Shown piece after piece: positions 16,730 to 26,638 of a stretch of 64,000 bases of DNA. The translations under genes were made by a program, and so were the position numbers. The stretch comes from Vibrio syngnathi. GTDB lineage: Bacteria; Pseudomonadota; Gammaproteobacteria; Enterobacterales; Vibrionaceae. The first letter of the stretch is position 1, and every line of letters begins with the position of its first letter. The notes beneath the pieces are model-generated. The model had not been told where the DNA came from. It made no database searches and was given only the letters and a program-made list of their open reading frames with translations. The stretch covers positions 1,240,001 through 1,304,000 of the forward strand of contig NZ_CP017917.1 of the NCBI RefSeq assembly GCF_002119525.1, given 5' to 3'.

Positions 16730-18685
16730 ATGATGACCAGTTACCAACCTTTCGAATATCTAAAATGTCCTATCTGGATATATGACATTGATAAAAAAAG
16801 AATAACTTGGGCAAACAGCAGTGCTCTCCCCCTTTGGGAATCAGAGTCTCTATTTGAGCTGACTTCTCGTGATTTTAGTCTTGAGATGTCAAAGGCAATC
16901 GAAGCTACGCTTGAAGAATATCAAAGACAATTTCAACGAAATCAAAGTGTAAAGACCTGGTGGAACTTCACCCCAAAACACGTAGCTAAACTAGCCTTAT
17001 GTTTGTTTTCTGGGATCCCATTACCCGATGGCCGAACAGGGATGTTGGCGCAAGTCATCGCTGAAGAAGAGAGTTTAAAGCACGATCTCACTAACTCCGA
17101 TGGTTCGAACCTCTCTCTTTTATTTAATAAATCAGGAGACGTAGTGAGTGCTAACTCTACCTTTTCTCAAAACTATGGTTCACCGTTTAATAACCTAGCC
17201 GATTTTGTTTCAAGCCAAGAAATAGCGGATCAGTGGCTATTTTCGGCTAGCAAAGGTAGAGAAATCTTAGAGGAAGTTAGCTGTAAAATTGAGAGTCAAA
17301 CCCACCATTTCGATGTCCATGGAAAATGGTTATTTGACAAGAGTGAGTTACTTCTAAATCTGACTTGTACAACCGAACAAAAAGAGAGGTTAATAAAAGC
17401 CAGATTCAACGCCGAACACGATTGTTTAACTGAGCTTTATAACCGCCGAGGGATCACTAAGAAATTGGAAAGCAGTATTTCTGAACGCTCTCCTTTTGAG
17501 TTAATGTTTGTTGATCTTGATGACTTCAAATTGATTAACGATAGATATGGACACAGTGTCGGTGATCAACTGCTCAAGCAAGTAGGTGAACGTCTTAAAC
17601 AACTCCTCGACGAAACATGTACAGTCGGCCGATTTGGTGGTGATGAATTCATTGTAATAGCTCACGTTAATCGAAATCAAAATATCCCGTTACTCTGTTC
17701 TCGTATCATTGATTCCTTAAACAAAAGCTTCTCTGTAAAAGGGATTGGCGCACTGTCTATCGGTTGCAGTATCGGTACAGCACATTTCCCCAATAATGCC
17801 TCGGATAAAGAATCATTATTAAAGCGAGCTGGAATCGCAATGCATATTGCTAAAGCAAATGGTAGAAATCGCTTCCAAACTTTTACTCCATGCCTCGCAC
17901 AAACACTCCACCGCAAAGTTGATATTCGCCACAGGTTGGCTCAAGCACTAGAAAATGATGACCTGAATCTACATTACCAGCCAATAATAGACACCAGCAC
18001 CAACAAGGTAAAAGGGTTTGAAGCCTTGCTGAGATGGTCGGATAAAGACCTAGGTGAGATTAAGCCCGATGAGTTTATTGTCCTAGCAGAAGAAACCGGA
18101 CAAATTATACCGCTAGGAAAATGGGTTCTGAATTCTGCACTTAAACAGTTATCGTTATGGCACCGAGAATTTGATGGTGAACTGATGATGAGTATCAATA
18201 TCTCGTGTATTCAGATGCACAATACCTTTGCAGAACAGCTATTCGCAATGCTCAATTTCTACAATATACAGCCTAAAAGTATCGCCCTCGAAATCACCGA
18301 ATCATCAATGATTTTCAAACACGGTGAAGTCAGAAAAGCGTTGGATGATATTTCGGCGCTAGGTGTTGATCTACACCTCGACGACTTTGGCACTGGCTAC
18401 TCGTCTCTCTCTATGTTGCATGATTTACCAATTAGTACCGTTAAGCTTGACCGAAGCTTCGTCCATGGCACGTATAAAGGGAGCAAAGCGATTGTCCAAG
18501 CCACCTATGCTATCTGTGACAAATTAGGGCTAAAACTGGTTGCAGAAGGTGTCGAGACCGAAACGCAAAAAGATTTTTTAACCAGTTGCGGATATCAATA
18601 TTTACAAGGATTCTTGTTCAGCAAACCTATCCCACCAAACGAAGTCGAAAGCCGTTTTTTATCTAGTAGGGAACCTGAATCATAA
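16730..18685 (+). CDS. PAS-GGDEF-EAL cyclic-di-GMP enzyme
   Basis: A 651-residue soluble protein. The N-terminal part (about 1-110) resembles a PAS-type sensor (FEYLKCPIWIYDIDKKRITW) and a second degenerate PAS-like segment follows. The GGDEF domain (about 225-385) has an intact RFGGDEF signature and no RxxD inhibitory site just before it. The EAL domain (about 395-645) keeps catalytic features: GFEALLRW, ALEITESSM, LDDFGTGYSSLS, VKLDRSF, LVAEGVETE. Both synthase and phosphodiesterase activities are therefore possible; which dominates cannot be read from sequence. It follows the secreted-protein gene in the same direction. Confidence 0.92.
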   Translation: MMTSYQPFEYLKCPIWIYDIDKKRITWANSSALPLWESESLFELTSRDFSLEMSKAIEATLEEYQRQFQRNQSVKTWWNFTPKHVAKLALCLFSGIPLPDGRTGMLAQVIAEEESLKHDLTNSDGSNLSLLFNKSGDVVSANSTFSQNYGSPFNNLADFVSSQEIADQWLFSASKGREILEEVSCKIESQTHHFDVHGKWLFDKSELLLNLTCTTEQKERLIKARFNAEHDCLTELYNRRGITKKLESSISERSPFELMFVDLDDFKLINDRYGHSVGDQLLKQVGERLKQLLDETCTVGRFGGDEFIVIAHVNRNQNIPLLCSRIIDSLNKSFSVKGIGALSIGCSIGTAHFPNNASDKESLLKRAGIAMHIAKANGRNRFQTFTPCLAQTLHRKVDIRHRLAQALENDDLNLHYQPIIDTSTNKVKGFEALLRWSDKDLGEIKPDEFIVLAEETGQIIPLGKWVLNSALKQLSLWHREFDGELMMSINISCIQMHNTFAEQLFAMLNFYNIQPKSIALEITESSMIFKHGEVRKALDDISALGVDLHLDDFGTGYSSLSMLHDLPISTVKLDRSFVHGTYKGSKAIVQATYAICDKLGLKLVAEGVETETQKDFLTSCGYQYLQGFLFSKPIPPNEVESRFLSSREPES

Positions 18686-18924
18686 AGGTTTACTTATCAA
18701 ACATGACGATGATTTATGAAGGTGCAGAAACGCGCAGGCAAATACGTCTTGTGTCCGTTAAGCTACGACTTGATAGCCCACAAGGACGTAGGCTTCAAGT
18801 CCCCTCCCCGCCAAACATGCTTTATCCAAATATAAATATATCCAATCCATTTTCATAAAACCCTTGCCAATTCGAATAAAAAGGTTAGTGTTATACACAT
18901 ATATATCACCATGCAGTTTTAATT

Positions 18925-19296
18925 ATGACCGAATGGAAAGACGACCAACCGATCTTTAGGCAGCTTGCCGCAAAGATCAGTGACCAAATTCTTCAAGGTG
19001 TTTGGTTAGAGCAACAAGCATTACCCTCTGTGCGTGCGGTTGCTGCCGATCTCAAGATCAACCACCTTACTGTCATGAAAAGCTATCAGTTACTGGTGGA
19101 TGAAGACTTGGTAGAGAAAAAACGCGGCCAAGGCATGTATGTGGCCGAAGGGGCACTTCAAAAATTGAAAGAGTCTGCACACCAATCATTCATCAACACA
19201 CAGATCCCAGCCATCGCTGAGACGCTAGGCATCATTGATATGAGTGTCGAAGAACTCGTGAAACAGCTAGCACAACATATAAAGGACAAGTCATGA
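18925..19296 (+). CDS. GntR-family regulator, YtrA type
   Basis: A 123-residue protein with a GntR winged helix (QPIFRQLAAKISDQILQGVW, then LPSVRAVAADLKINHLTVMKSYQLL) and only a short helical tail in place of a ligand domain. That is the YtrA layout, and such regulators usually repress the ABC genes they precede. The stop overlaps the start of the ABC gene by 4 bases. Its likely operator lies in the AT-rich region just upstream of 18925. Confidence 0.88.
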   Translation: MTEWKDDQPIFRQLAAKISDQILQGVWLEQQALPSVRAVAADLKINHLTVMKSYQLLVDEDLVEKKRGQGMYVAEGALQKLKESAHQSFINTQIPAIAETLGIIDMSVEELVKQLAQHIKDKS

Positions 19297-20147
19297 GTAC
19301 TTTACTTTCCGTGAAAAACGTAACCAAAACCTATTCAAATCAAGTGGGTGTCGAGAACATCAGCTTTGAGTTAAAGCCAGGGCAAGTACTTGGTCTGCTT
19401 GGCCACAATGGCGCGGGTAAATCGACTCTGATCAAATCACTGCTTGGCGGGCACAACTATCAAGGTGAGATTGAAGTAAATGGCTACCACCCTATTCACC
19501 AGCATGCAGAACTCATGCTGCACTTGTCGTACATCTCCGACGTTAACGTATTACCCGAGTGGATGACGGTTAAACAACTGCTTCGATACACACAAGGCGT
19601 GCACCCTAGCTTCAACAAGCAGAAAGCAGAGCAAACATTAAGCAGCACCAACATCAAACTCTCTTCAACGATCAAACAGCTTTCTAAAGGAATGAAGGTC
19701 CAACTTCACCTTGCGATCATCATCGCGACTGACACTCAAGTGTTGATCTTAGATGAGCCTACACTGGGCTTAGATTTGCTGTACCGCGATACTTTTTATC
19801 GCCATCTACTAGAGTGGTTCCACGACGGTGAACGCGCGATGATCATCGCTAGCCATGAGGTTTCAGAGATTGAACACCTATTAACGGACGTCTTGATTCT
19901 GAAACAAGGCCACTGTGTGTTGCAAAAGAGTATGGAAGACATCGAGAGCGACTATTTCATTATCGAAGTCGCAAATAACCATTCAAGCGAGATTCAGAAA
20001 CTCAACCCACTAACCTCACAGCCTGGGCTAGGAACGACTAAATGGTTACTGGAAGGCCAATACAAAGCGCAAGTTGAATCACTGGGTAACATCTACAACG
20101 TGGGTCTCGCAGACCTATTCCTTGCAACACAGACGGAGAAGGCATAA
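19293..20147 (+). CDS. ABC transporter ATP-binding protein
   Basis: A 284-residue ATPase with Walker A GHNGAGKST, signature LSKGMKVQLHLA and Walker B VLILDEPTLGLD, followed by a His switch region (IIASHEVSEIEHL). It is of the single-domain export type. It overlaps both the regulator gene (4 bases) and the permease gene (1 base), so the three form one operon. The substrate is unknown; related YtrABC systems respond to cell-envelope stress or antimicrobial peptides. Confidence 0.9.
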   Translation: MSTLLSVKNVTKTYSNQVGVENISFELKPGQVLGLLGHNGAGKSTLIKSLLGGHNYQGEIEVNGYHPIHQHAELMLHLSYISDVNVLPEWMTVKQLLRYTQGVHPSFNKQKAEQTLSSTNIKLSSTIKQLSKGMKVQLHLAIIIATDTQVLILDEPTLGLDLLYRDTFYRHLLEWFHDGERAMIIASHEVSEIEHLLTDVLILKQGHCVLQKSMEDIESDYFIIEVANNHSSEIQKLNPLTSQPGLGTTKWLLEGQYKAQVESLGNIYNVGLADLFLATQTEKA

Positions 20148-21004
20148 TGCATCCAAGTTTTTACATGCTAGAAAAAGAACTGATCGAGCACAAAATTAAC
20201 ACTCGATTGCCTCTGTTTGTCGCGTTATGTGGTTTCTTACTGTTCGTTAGTCTGTTTTTCAATGGCGCAGCGCAACATGAGTTTTTCTTTGAAATGCAAG
20301 TGAATGGTGACGTGAGCGATATCCATAGAGAGTTCGCACAAGACCTCAACTCCGTGATCTACTTTGGCGCGGGCCTTATTTCACTGATCCTGTCGACGCT
20401 ATATATCCCTAAAACGCTGCGTAAAGAACGCCAAGAAGGCAGTTCAATGTTTTGGAGAAGTATGCCGGTATCCAATGCAATGACTCACGGCGTAAAGCTA
20501 GGCTTCGGTTTAGTGGCTATTCCGGCAATCTGTGCGTTGCTCGTGCTATTCGCCGATTTCCTATTCTGGATATTGAACGTCTCAAGCGAACAACAACTGG
20601 CGCTATTGGTTGAGCAGCAATCTCTGTTTTATGTGCTGAGCAACTGGGTCGTGTTTTTTGGACGAATGATGTTAGTTGCACTGGTTTTATTGCCACTGGC
20701 AACTGTCACTCTAGCGATTTCGCAGCTGGTGAACTCTCCATTGCTTGTCATTTTCATCTCAAGCTATGCGATTAAGTTCCTCTCTGTCGCCGTGTTTGGG
20801 TTCTATGGCATCAATGACTTCCTATCTCTCATCGCGTCATTACCAATGAATGTGCTCATAGCAAGCAACCCATTAAGTGCGATTGCAGAAGCGCCGATTT
20901 TATCTCTAGGTATTTACGCACTGATCGGTGTTGGTGGCTATCTGCTGAGCCTTAAATTGAATAGAACGGACGATGTAAGCTTGAAGACGTTGTTCCAACG
21001 ATAG
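20147..21004 (+). CDS. ABC transporter permease
   Basis: A 285-residue membrane protein with about six helices, including LFVALCGFLLFVSLFF near residue 25, VIYFGAGLISLILSTLYI near residue 70 and APILSLGIYALIGVGGYLL near the C-terminus. It is the partner of the preceding ATPase and ends the regulator-ATPase-permease operon. Confidence 0.85.
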   Translation: MHPSFYMLEKELIEHKINTRLPLFVALCGFLLFVSLFFNGAAQHEFFFEMQVNGDVSDIHREFAQDLNSVIYFGAGLISLILSTLYIPKTLRKERQEGSSMFWRSMPVSNAMTHGVKLGFGLVAIPAICALLVLFADFLFWILNVSSEQQLALLVEQQSLFYVLSNWVVFFGRMMLVALVLLPLATVTLAISQLVNSPLLVIFISSYAIKFLSVAVFGFYGINDFLSLIASLPMNVLIASNPLSAIAEAPILSLGIYALIGVGGYLLSLKLNRTDDVSLKTLFQR

Positions 21005-21051
21005 AGTCATCTATCCTGATCGGATAACATCAGATATCAAAATCTAAAATC

Positions 21052-21080
21052 AAAGCTTCTGAGAAATCGGGAGCTTTTTT
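21052..21080 (+). terminator. Terminator of the GntR/ABC operon
   Basis: AAAGCTTC and GGGAGCTTTTTT form a stem with a T tail just after the permease stop. Confidence 0.6.
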
Positions 21081-21415
21081 ATTGGCTGCTGTTTTACTGT
21101 TAGGTGCTTTGAATTCTAACAACGGCTTTCGTGATAGAGGCAAAGATACGGATTGGTGGTTGGTTTTGGTTTTGCTTCAGAGAGCTGAGTACTGAGTGAG
21201 GTAAGGATAATCTAGGAGGTACTAATGAGCTGACATTGAATTGCATTATTGTTAATGCCTGCCAGCTCTTTGGGGGATGATTTCTTTAGTCGCCGACCAG
21301 ATGAAGGCCCTTGAGGTCCCTGTAAATAATTTTGTACTAATGAAATCGATTTGTTGCGTTTTACATTTGATTAAGCTTTTCAGCTTTTTTATTTGAAAGC
21401 TTTACGATTTAAAGC

Positions 21416-21499
21416 TTATTTCTTTGAAGCTTCTTTCGCCGTGTCTTTCCAGTATTGGATGCGAACGCGATGAAGCTGTGCTCTTCTCATTTTTTTCAT
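21416..21499 (-). CDS. Very small basic protein (27 residues), tentative
   Basis: A complete reading frame on the minus strand starts at ATG 21499 with AAAAGGAAATATCCCTT upstream, a good ribosome binding site. The product is highly basic (MKKMRRAQLHRVRIQ) and ends EASKK. It lies within a 980-base gap that otherwise holds no recognisable gene. A hairpin-rich AAGCTTT segment follows its stop. Short basic peptides of this kind can be real or chance; the ribosome binding site favours real. Confidence 0.4.
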   Translation of the reverse strand: MKKMRRAQLHRVRIQYWKDTAKEASKK

Positions 21500-21987
21500 A
21501 AGGGATATTTCCTTTTCTTTAACTGCTCTTCATGAGCTATTTTTATTGCCAACCATTCGAATCTAATGGTGTTTGATGGCTAGTTCAATGATACAAGTCA
21601 CAAAATTTATAGAGTTTCGAGTACCATTTACATCAAAGTATGACCTAGTTATCAACTATGACTCTGTTCAATCCTATGAGCCGCTGTTCGAAATTAAGGT
21701 TAGTTCTCTAAGATGACAAATTCATTTCAGTATCAATACAGTTCAATGATACTAATTTAATAGACCGGACCAACGCTGATTTAGTTCCAGCATCTTATCT
21801 TTTATTACTCACCCCATCCATAAAGTTACAGCGTAACCAGCCCTATATTCAATGTGAACAATTAATCGCCACATTAGCCTATACGTCACAACATCAAAAT
21901 GGGATTATGTTTGTAACGGGTAGAGCTTTTTATAGAAGAAAGCCGTAGTGGACAAAATTAAATAGACGTAATTAAATGGACGTAATC

Positions 21988-22275
21988 ATGAGTAAATTCA
22001 TTCTGCAAGGGCATATTCTAGTGCCAGACAACGACCTCGAAGCAGTAACCCAAGCGCTGGTTGTACACAAAGAACTGACACTGGAAGAGCCTGGCTGTAT
22101 TGTATTTCGAGTCAGCCAAAGTTCACTTCAGCCTAATCGATTTGAAATTTATGAAGAGTTTACGAATCGAGAAGCATTTGAAGCGCACCAACAGCGAGTC
22201 AAAGCTTCTGAGTGGGGTGACATTTCGAAGAACGCAACACGTCACTATCAAATCACCGATGTTCCGACATCATAA
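21988..22275 (+). CDS. Antibiotic biosynthesis monooxygenase (ABM/YgiN-like) domain protein
   Basis: A 95-residue dimeric ferredoxin-like protein of the ABM superfamily. It shows the family core: EEPGCIVFRVSQS, then FEIYEEFTNREAFEAHQQ, then a C-terminal strand. Members include quinol monooxygenases and many proteins of unknown activity. The frame opens at 21976, but MSKFILQ at 21988 fits family starts better. Its stop and the next start overlap as TAATG, so the two genes are coupled. Confidence 0.8.
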   Translation: MSKFILQGHILVPDNDLEAVTQALVVHKELTLEEPGCIVFRVSQSSLQPNRFEIYEEFTNREAFEAHQQRVKASEWGDISKNATRHYQITDVPTS

Positions 22276-22862
22276 TGATTGACCCGCTAGCCAACCGTAT
22301 CATCACATTGATCAAACAAGATCCCTTACGAATGCAGGTTTTAGACTGTGTCTCTCAGTTGGATTTACCGCAGTGTTATGTCGCTGCGGGCTTTGTGAGA
22401 AACCTAGTTTGGGACGACCTACATGGTTATGCCTCCCCGACTCCACTCAATGATATTGATGTGATCTACTTTGATCCTATTGATACCTTCTACGAATCGG
22501 GTCTTAGATACGAGGCTCTACTTCAACAACGGTTGCCTGAATTAAATTGGCAAGTTCGCAATCAAGCCAACATGCATACTCGAAACGAGGATGAGCCCTA
22601 TCAAAGCTCATTGGATGCGATGCGTTACTGGCCAGAGAAAGAAACCGCAGTCGCCGTAAAGCAAAGCCTCAATGGAGACATCGAATGTATTTCGTGTTTT
22701 GGTTTAGAGAGTTTGTTTGATTTGCATATCACACCGAATCCCAATCGCAGCAGAGACGTGTTTGATCAACGAGTTCAGTCTAAAAACTGGTTAACTCATT
22801 GGCCGAAGTTAACTATTGGTTGTTTGAGTCTCAAAGGGTCCTTTGTCGCTCGTACTAATTAG
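22275..22862 (+). CDS. Nucleotidyltransferase-family protein (DUF925-like)
   Basis: A 195-residue protein of the group formerly called DUF925. It has the nucleotidyltransferase-like core: CYVAAGFVRNLVWD, then LNDIDVIYFD, whose Asp pair sits where metal is bound. The C-terminal signature RDVFDQRVQSKNW is characteristic. The activity and substrate of this family are not established. It is coupled to the ABM-domain gene by a one-base overlap. Confidence 0.8.
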   Translation: MIDPLANRIITLIKQDPLRMQVLDCVSQLDLPQCYVAAGFVRNLVWDDLHGYASPTPLNDIDVIYFDPIDTFYESGLRYEALLQQRLPELNWQVRNQANMHTRNEDEPYQSSLDAMRYWPEKETAVAVKQSLNGDIECISCFGLESLFDLHITPNPNRSRDVFDQRVQSKNWLTHWPKLTIGCLSLKGSFVARTN

Positions 22863-22938
22863 TCGCAAACTTTTTACATTAATATGTTTAATATAAACTA
22901 TGGTTAAAATTAACTCACATCCATATAAGGTAGCTGTT

Positions 22939-23466
22939 ATGTCGATTTTACGTGCGTTACTGATACTTATAAGCTTAGTTATCATTGGGTGTGCTGATAC
23001 ACATAAACTTCAGGTTACGGATGTAAACTCGACAGCTAAATTTGAAACAAGTGATTCAGTTTTAATCGGCCGCTCAAAAAATGGGGAATATGGGAAGCAC
23101 TATTATTCAGGCTCAGGACTAATGGTGAGTAAAGCTCTTCAATCAGAGTTATTCACAAAACTAAACAACGTCGCAATCGCTAACCAAGCAGCTGATTACA
23201 ATTTTGTCCTTGAATATGCGAAAAGCAATGAGTTCGACTACTTAATTTTTCCTACCATATTACACTGGGAAGATCGCGCGACTGAATGGTCAGCAAAGCC
23301 AGATAAAGTAAGCGTAAAAATTACAGTTGTTGATGTTAAAACAAAAGTAATTATTAAGTCTGGCATAATCGAAGGAAAAAGCGGGCTAGCTACCTTTGGC
23401 GGTGACCACCCACAAGATTTATTGTCAGAGCCGGTCAGCGAATTTATGGCGAGCCTATTAAATTAA
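22939..23466 (+). CDS. DUF4823-type lipoprotein
   Basis: A 175-residue lipoprotein. The signal peptide ends in a lipobox (SLVIIGCAD) with the lipid-modified Cys near residue 18. The mature part matches the DUF4823 layout, with an FDYLIFPTILHWEDRATEWS core. The frame opens at 22900, but the ATG at 22939 has AAGG at the proper distance and begins directly with the signal peptide. It is a single gene; role unknown. Confidence 0.8.
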   Translation: MSILRALLILISLVIIGCADTHKLQVTDVNSTAKFETSDSVLIGRSKNGEYGKHYYSGSGLMVSKALQSELFTKLNNVAIANQAADYNFVLEYAKSNEFDYLIFPTILHWEDRATEWSAKPDKVSVKITVVDVKTKVIIKSGIIEGKSGLATFGGDHPQDLLSEPVSEFMASLLN

Positions 23467-23726
23467 TTATCGTGGTGATTCAATAATTGAGTTCTATTGC
23501 GTAGACAGCATCAACTCTACCTTGTGACACCGTAGTTAGCATGGTTAACCTATGTCGAATCAAACTTTGCCTCTGTACTAAAACCATTGACTAAAAGCCC
23601 AATCAGATCGAACATGCCCCCACTTGCTTAGCTTAATAATTTATTAGCTTAGTAAGTTAGTAACTAACTCATCATCCGCGCCTGGCGACTAACTGCTGCG
23701 CGCTCTCGTCATACTGAGTAACGACC

Positions 23727-24164
23727 ATGAACCAACAATACATGCTGCAAGCTCTTGAAGCTTCGCGCCAAGCCCTACCCGATTGCCAACCAAACCCGCC
23801 AGTGGGTTGTGTTTTGGTGAAGAACGATAAGGTGGTGTCTGTTGGATATACGCAAAAGGTCGGTGGAAACCACGCTGAGGTTGAAGCACTGAATGACTAT
23901 GACAACGAAACGGACGGAGAAATGGAAGGCGTTACCGCTTACGTAACTTTAGAGCCATGTTCATTTGTAGGCAGAACACCCGCTTGCGCCAATACATTGG
24001 TTAAAGCAGGTGTAAAACACGTAGTAGTGGCGATGCTAGACCCAGACCCTCGTAATAATGGCCGTGGTGTGGCGATCCTTGAATCGCATGGCGTAAAGGT
24101 GGATGTAGGGCTATGCCAAGAACAAGTGAGCGCTTTTCTAACCCTGTATCTTGGTAAGTCTTAG
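23727..24164 (+). CDS. Stand-alone RibD-type deaminase domain
   Basis: A 145-residue zinc deaminase. His49-Ala-Glu51 and the Cys78/Cys87 pair (PCSFVGRTPAC) form the zinc site and are intact. Similarity is to the N-terminal pyrimidine deaminase half of RibD in riboflavin synthesis, yet the reductase half is absent and no other rib gene is adjacent. It could deaminate a pyrimidine intermediate or another cyclic amine. No FMN riboswitch is visible upstream. Confidence 0.8.
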   Translation: MNQQYMLQALEASRQALPDCQPNPPVGCVLVKNDKVVSVGYTQKVGGNHAEVEALNDYDNETDGEMEGVTAYVTLEPCSFVGRTPACANTLVKAGVKHVVVAMLDPDPRNNGRGVAILESHGVKVDVGLCQEQVSAFLTLYLGKS

Positions 24165-24181
24165 CTCTTAAACAGCCAACG

Positions 24182-24634
24182 CTAGCTCAATTTGACTCGG
24201 TAAAGCGGATTGACTGGCTTATCGACAAAATACGACCAGATATGATCGTAGACGGCATGTTGGTTGGGGAACGGCGCAAGTGCTTTCGCTTCCTCTAAAT
24301 CGCACCAGCGGTACTCTGTGTGTTCATCATTCAGTTCAATCGCTTGGTTGGGTGGGCATAGCACCGCAAACACAGGGATTAGCTGAATCACATTAACGTG
24401 CGCCTCGTAAAACTGTTCCAGAAACTGCGCGTTATACAGAGCTTCCACTTTAATTTGGGTCTCTTCTTCAAACTCGCGCACGATAGCCTGCCAGCCTGTT
24501 TCACCCGCTTCAATCGAGCCTGCGACATGGCACCAAAACTCGCCCTTCACACGCTTCATTAGTAGCATTTTCATTTGTCCGTCGATCTCCGAAATAGCGA
24601 CACCGGAGACAATCGAAGTATTGAGTGGAATCAT
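24182..24634 (-). CDS. Nudix hydrolase
   Basis: A 150-residue Nudix protein. The Nudix box spans residues 39-61 (GSIEAGETGWQAIVREFEEE, then TQI) and keeps the catalytic REFEEE glutamates; the usual Gly near the end is replaced by Gln. The family removes nucleoside-diphosphate-linked groups. By length it resembles NudB-type pyrophosphatases. It is convergent with the deaminase gene. Confidence 0.82.
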   Translation of the reverse strand: MIPLNTSIVSGVAISEIDGQMKMLLMKRVKGEFWCHVAGSIEAGETGWQAIVREFEEETQIKVEALYNAQFLEQFYEAHVNVIQLIPVFAVLCPPNQAIELNDEHTEYRWCDLEEAKALAPFPNQHAVYDHIWSYFVDKPVNPLYRVKLS

Positions 24635-24925
24635 AACGTTACCTTAGGTTGAACAAGAGGGCAGCAAGGCTACCACCCTTCGTTTGTGAAGTTACCTTCT
24701 ATGATTAAAAACGAGAAGTTACTCATCAATTAATGAAGTTCAAGCCATAACTCATGGGTTCCGTGTTAGCCGTCTCGCTTAGCTATCCAGTAATAGAACC
24801 ATTTCTTATTTGAGGCGCTTTTCGATAAAGAGTAGAATCGCCGCCTCGTACTGTGTTTAAAGTCTCTAAACATACACAGTAGACTCACAACCATTTATCA
24901 CCACGATATAAGTATTAAGACGACT

Positions 24926-26638
24926 ATGCACTCATCCAAACCAACGCACGACTCAGAAAACAGCCACACACCTGAGCATTGCTTCACTCGTTTCCAACAG
25001 CCGATCGAGTCATATTCGTTGCCTGAACGTTTCACATTCCCGTTCTACTACGAACCGCACCTATTGTGTGAAATTGCCTCCCACCAGCTTCAACAATATC
25101 TAGAAACTCAAACCGATTGGCAGCATGACTTCGGACTGGATTCTGACGCAGGCCGTGGCAAAATGTTTGGTGTGTTACTGGTGAAAAGCCCAGAAGGTGA
25201 ATTGGGTTACTTCTCTGCTTTCTCTGGAAAAGTCGCCGACCAAAACCTACTGCCCCATTTTGTGCCCCCCGTATTCGACATGTTGAGCAGCGACAGCTTT
25301 TTCCATCAAGACACAGCCGACATGATGGCTGTGAATGCGAAATTTAAAGCGCTGCAAGCAAACGCTGATTACCTTGAACTGTGTGAACAATTAGCACAAC
25401 AAAAAGCACAAGCTGAACAAGAGATTGAAACTCAGCGTTTATTAATTATCGAAGGCCGAAAAACACGTAAAGAACAACGCGAACAAGGCAAAGAGAACCT
25501 TGATGAGAAAGCCTTCGAACAACTAAATAACGAGCTAAACAAAGCCAGTGTTGCCGACAAGAATCAGCAGAAATATCTTAAGCTCAACTGGGAACAGATC
25601 CTAAATGAGTTACAAATCAAAGTTGATGTGTTCACTAATCAATTAGTTGAACTCAAAGAGCAAAGAGCACACCTTTCTCATCAGCTTCAACACAAGTTGT
25701 TCTCACAATACGCTTTCCAAAATGCGGAAGGAAACATTGAGGATCTGAACCAGATCTTTGAAGACACGCCAAATAAGATACCACCAGCAGGTTCTGGCGA
25801 ATGCGCTGCACCTAAGTTGCTGCAATACGCGTACTTGAATGGTTACACGCCATTGGCATTGGCTGAGTTTTGGTGGGGCCGTTCACCGAAATCGGAGATC
25901 CGAAAGCACAAGAAATACTACGCCTCTTGCCAAAGTAAGTGTGTACCGATTTTAGGCCATATGATGAAAGGCCTTGAAGTCGATCCCAACCCATTGCTAG
26001 AAAACCCAGCAGAAGGCAAAGACCTCGATATCTTATTCCAAGACGATCACATCGTTGTGGTACACAAACCAGCAGGTTTTCTATCTGTGCCGGGCAAAAC
26101 AATTAAAGACTCGGCCTACACTCGCGTTCAAGAAATGCATCAAAATGTTGAAGGACCATTTGTTATCCATCGCTTAGATATGGCGACCTCTGGCATTCTG
26201 ATATTTGCTCTTACACGACGTGCGAACAAAAGCTTGCAGAAGCAGTTCATTACTCGTGAAGTTGAGAAGCGATACGTGGCAATGATCGAAGGCGTTCTAG
26301 AGCAAGATGAAGGTTATGTTCGCTTGCCACTGCGTGGCGATTTGTACGATCGTCCACGTCAGATTGTCTGCTTCGAACACGGCAAGCCAGCTGAAACTAA
26401 GTGGGAAGTCATTGAGCGAAACCAAGACACCACCAAGGTTTATCTGCACCCGAAAACTGGCCGCACTCACCAGTTACGTGTTCACTGTTCACACCAAGAG
26501 GGGCTAGATATGCCTATCTTGGGTGATGGCTTATACGGCAACAAAGCCGACCGACTACACCTACACGCAGAAAGGCTAGCACTACATCACCCAGTCACCA
26601 AAGAGTGGATGGAGTTCCAGTTCGACGCTGAATTCTAA
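24926..26638 (+). CDS. RluA-family pseudouridine synthase with long coiled-coil N-terminus
   Basis: A 570-residue protein that should convert uridines to pseudouridine in structured RNA. The C-terminal catalytic domain (about residues 370-570) has HRLD at 415-418, with Asp418 as the catalytic residue, then KRYVAMIEG and TGRTHQLRVH. The first 350 residues are unusual: they include a domain that may bind RNA and a charged coiled coil (about 145-265). Ordinary RluA enzymes are about 220-325 residues. It is a single gene followed by repeats and a hairpin. Confidence 0.88.
   Translation: MHSSKPTHDSENSHTPEHCFTRFQQPIESYSLPERFTFPFYYEPHLLCEIASHQLQQYLETQTDWQHDFGLDSDAGRGKMFGVLLVKSPEGELGYFSAFSGKVADQNLLPHFVPPVFDMLSSDSFFHQDTADMMAVNAKFKALQANADYLELCEQLAQQKAQAEQEIETQRLLIIEGRKTRKEQREQGKENLDEKAFEQLNNELNKASVADKNQQKYLKLNWEQILNELQIKVDVFTNQLVELKEQRAHLSHQLQHKLFSQYAFQNAEGNIEDLNQIFEDTPNKIPPAGSGECAAPKLLQYAYLNGYTPLALAEFWWGRSPKSEIRKHKKYYASCQSKCVPILGHMMKGLEVDPNPLLENPAEGKDLDILFQDDHIVVVHKPAGFLSVPGKTIKDSAYTRVQEMHQNVEGPFVIHRLDMATSGILIFALTRRANKSLQKQFITREVEKRYVAMIEGVLEQDEGYVRLPLRGDLYDRPRQIVCFEHGKPAETKWEVIERNQDTTKVYLHPKTGRTHQLRVHCSHQEGLDMPILGDGLYGNKADRLHLHAERLALHHPVTKEWMEFQFDAEF

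Noticed and set aside
18925..21004. The GntR/ABC operon as a mobile resistance cassette
   Set aside because: Composition and tight overlaps look native and no flanking repeats or integrase are visible.
23640..23680. AT-rich palindromic stretch before the RibD-like gene as a riboswitch
   Set aside because: It has none of the conserved elements of an FMN riboswitch and is too short.
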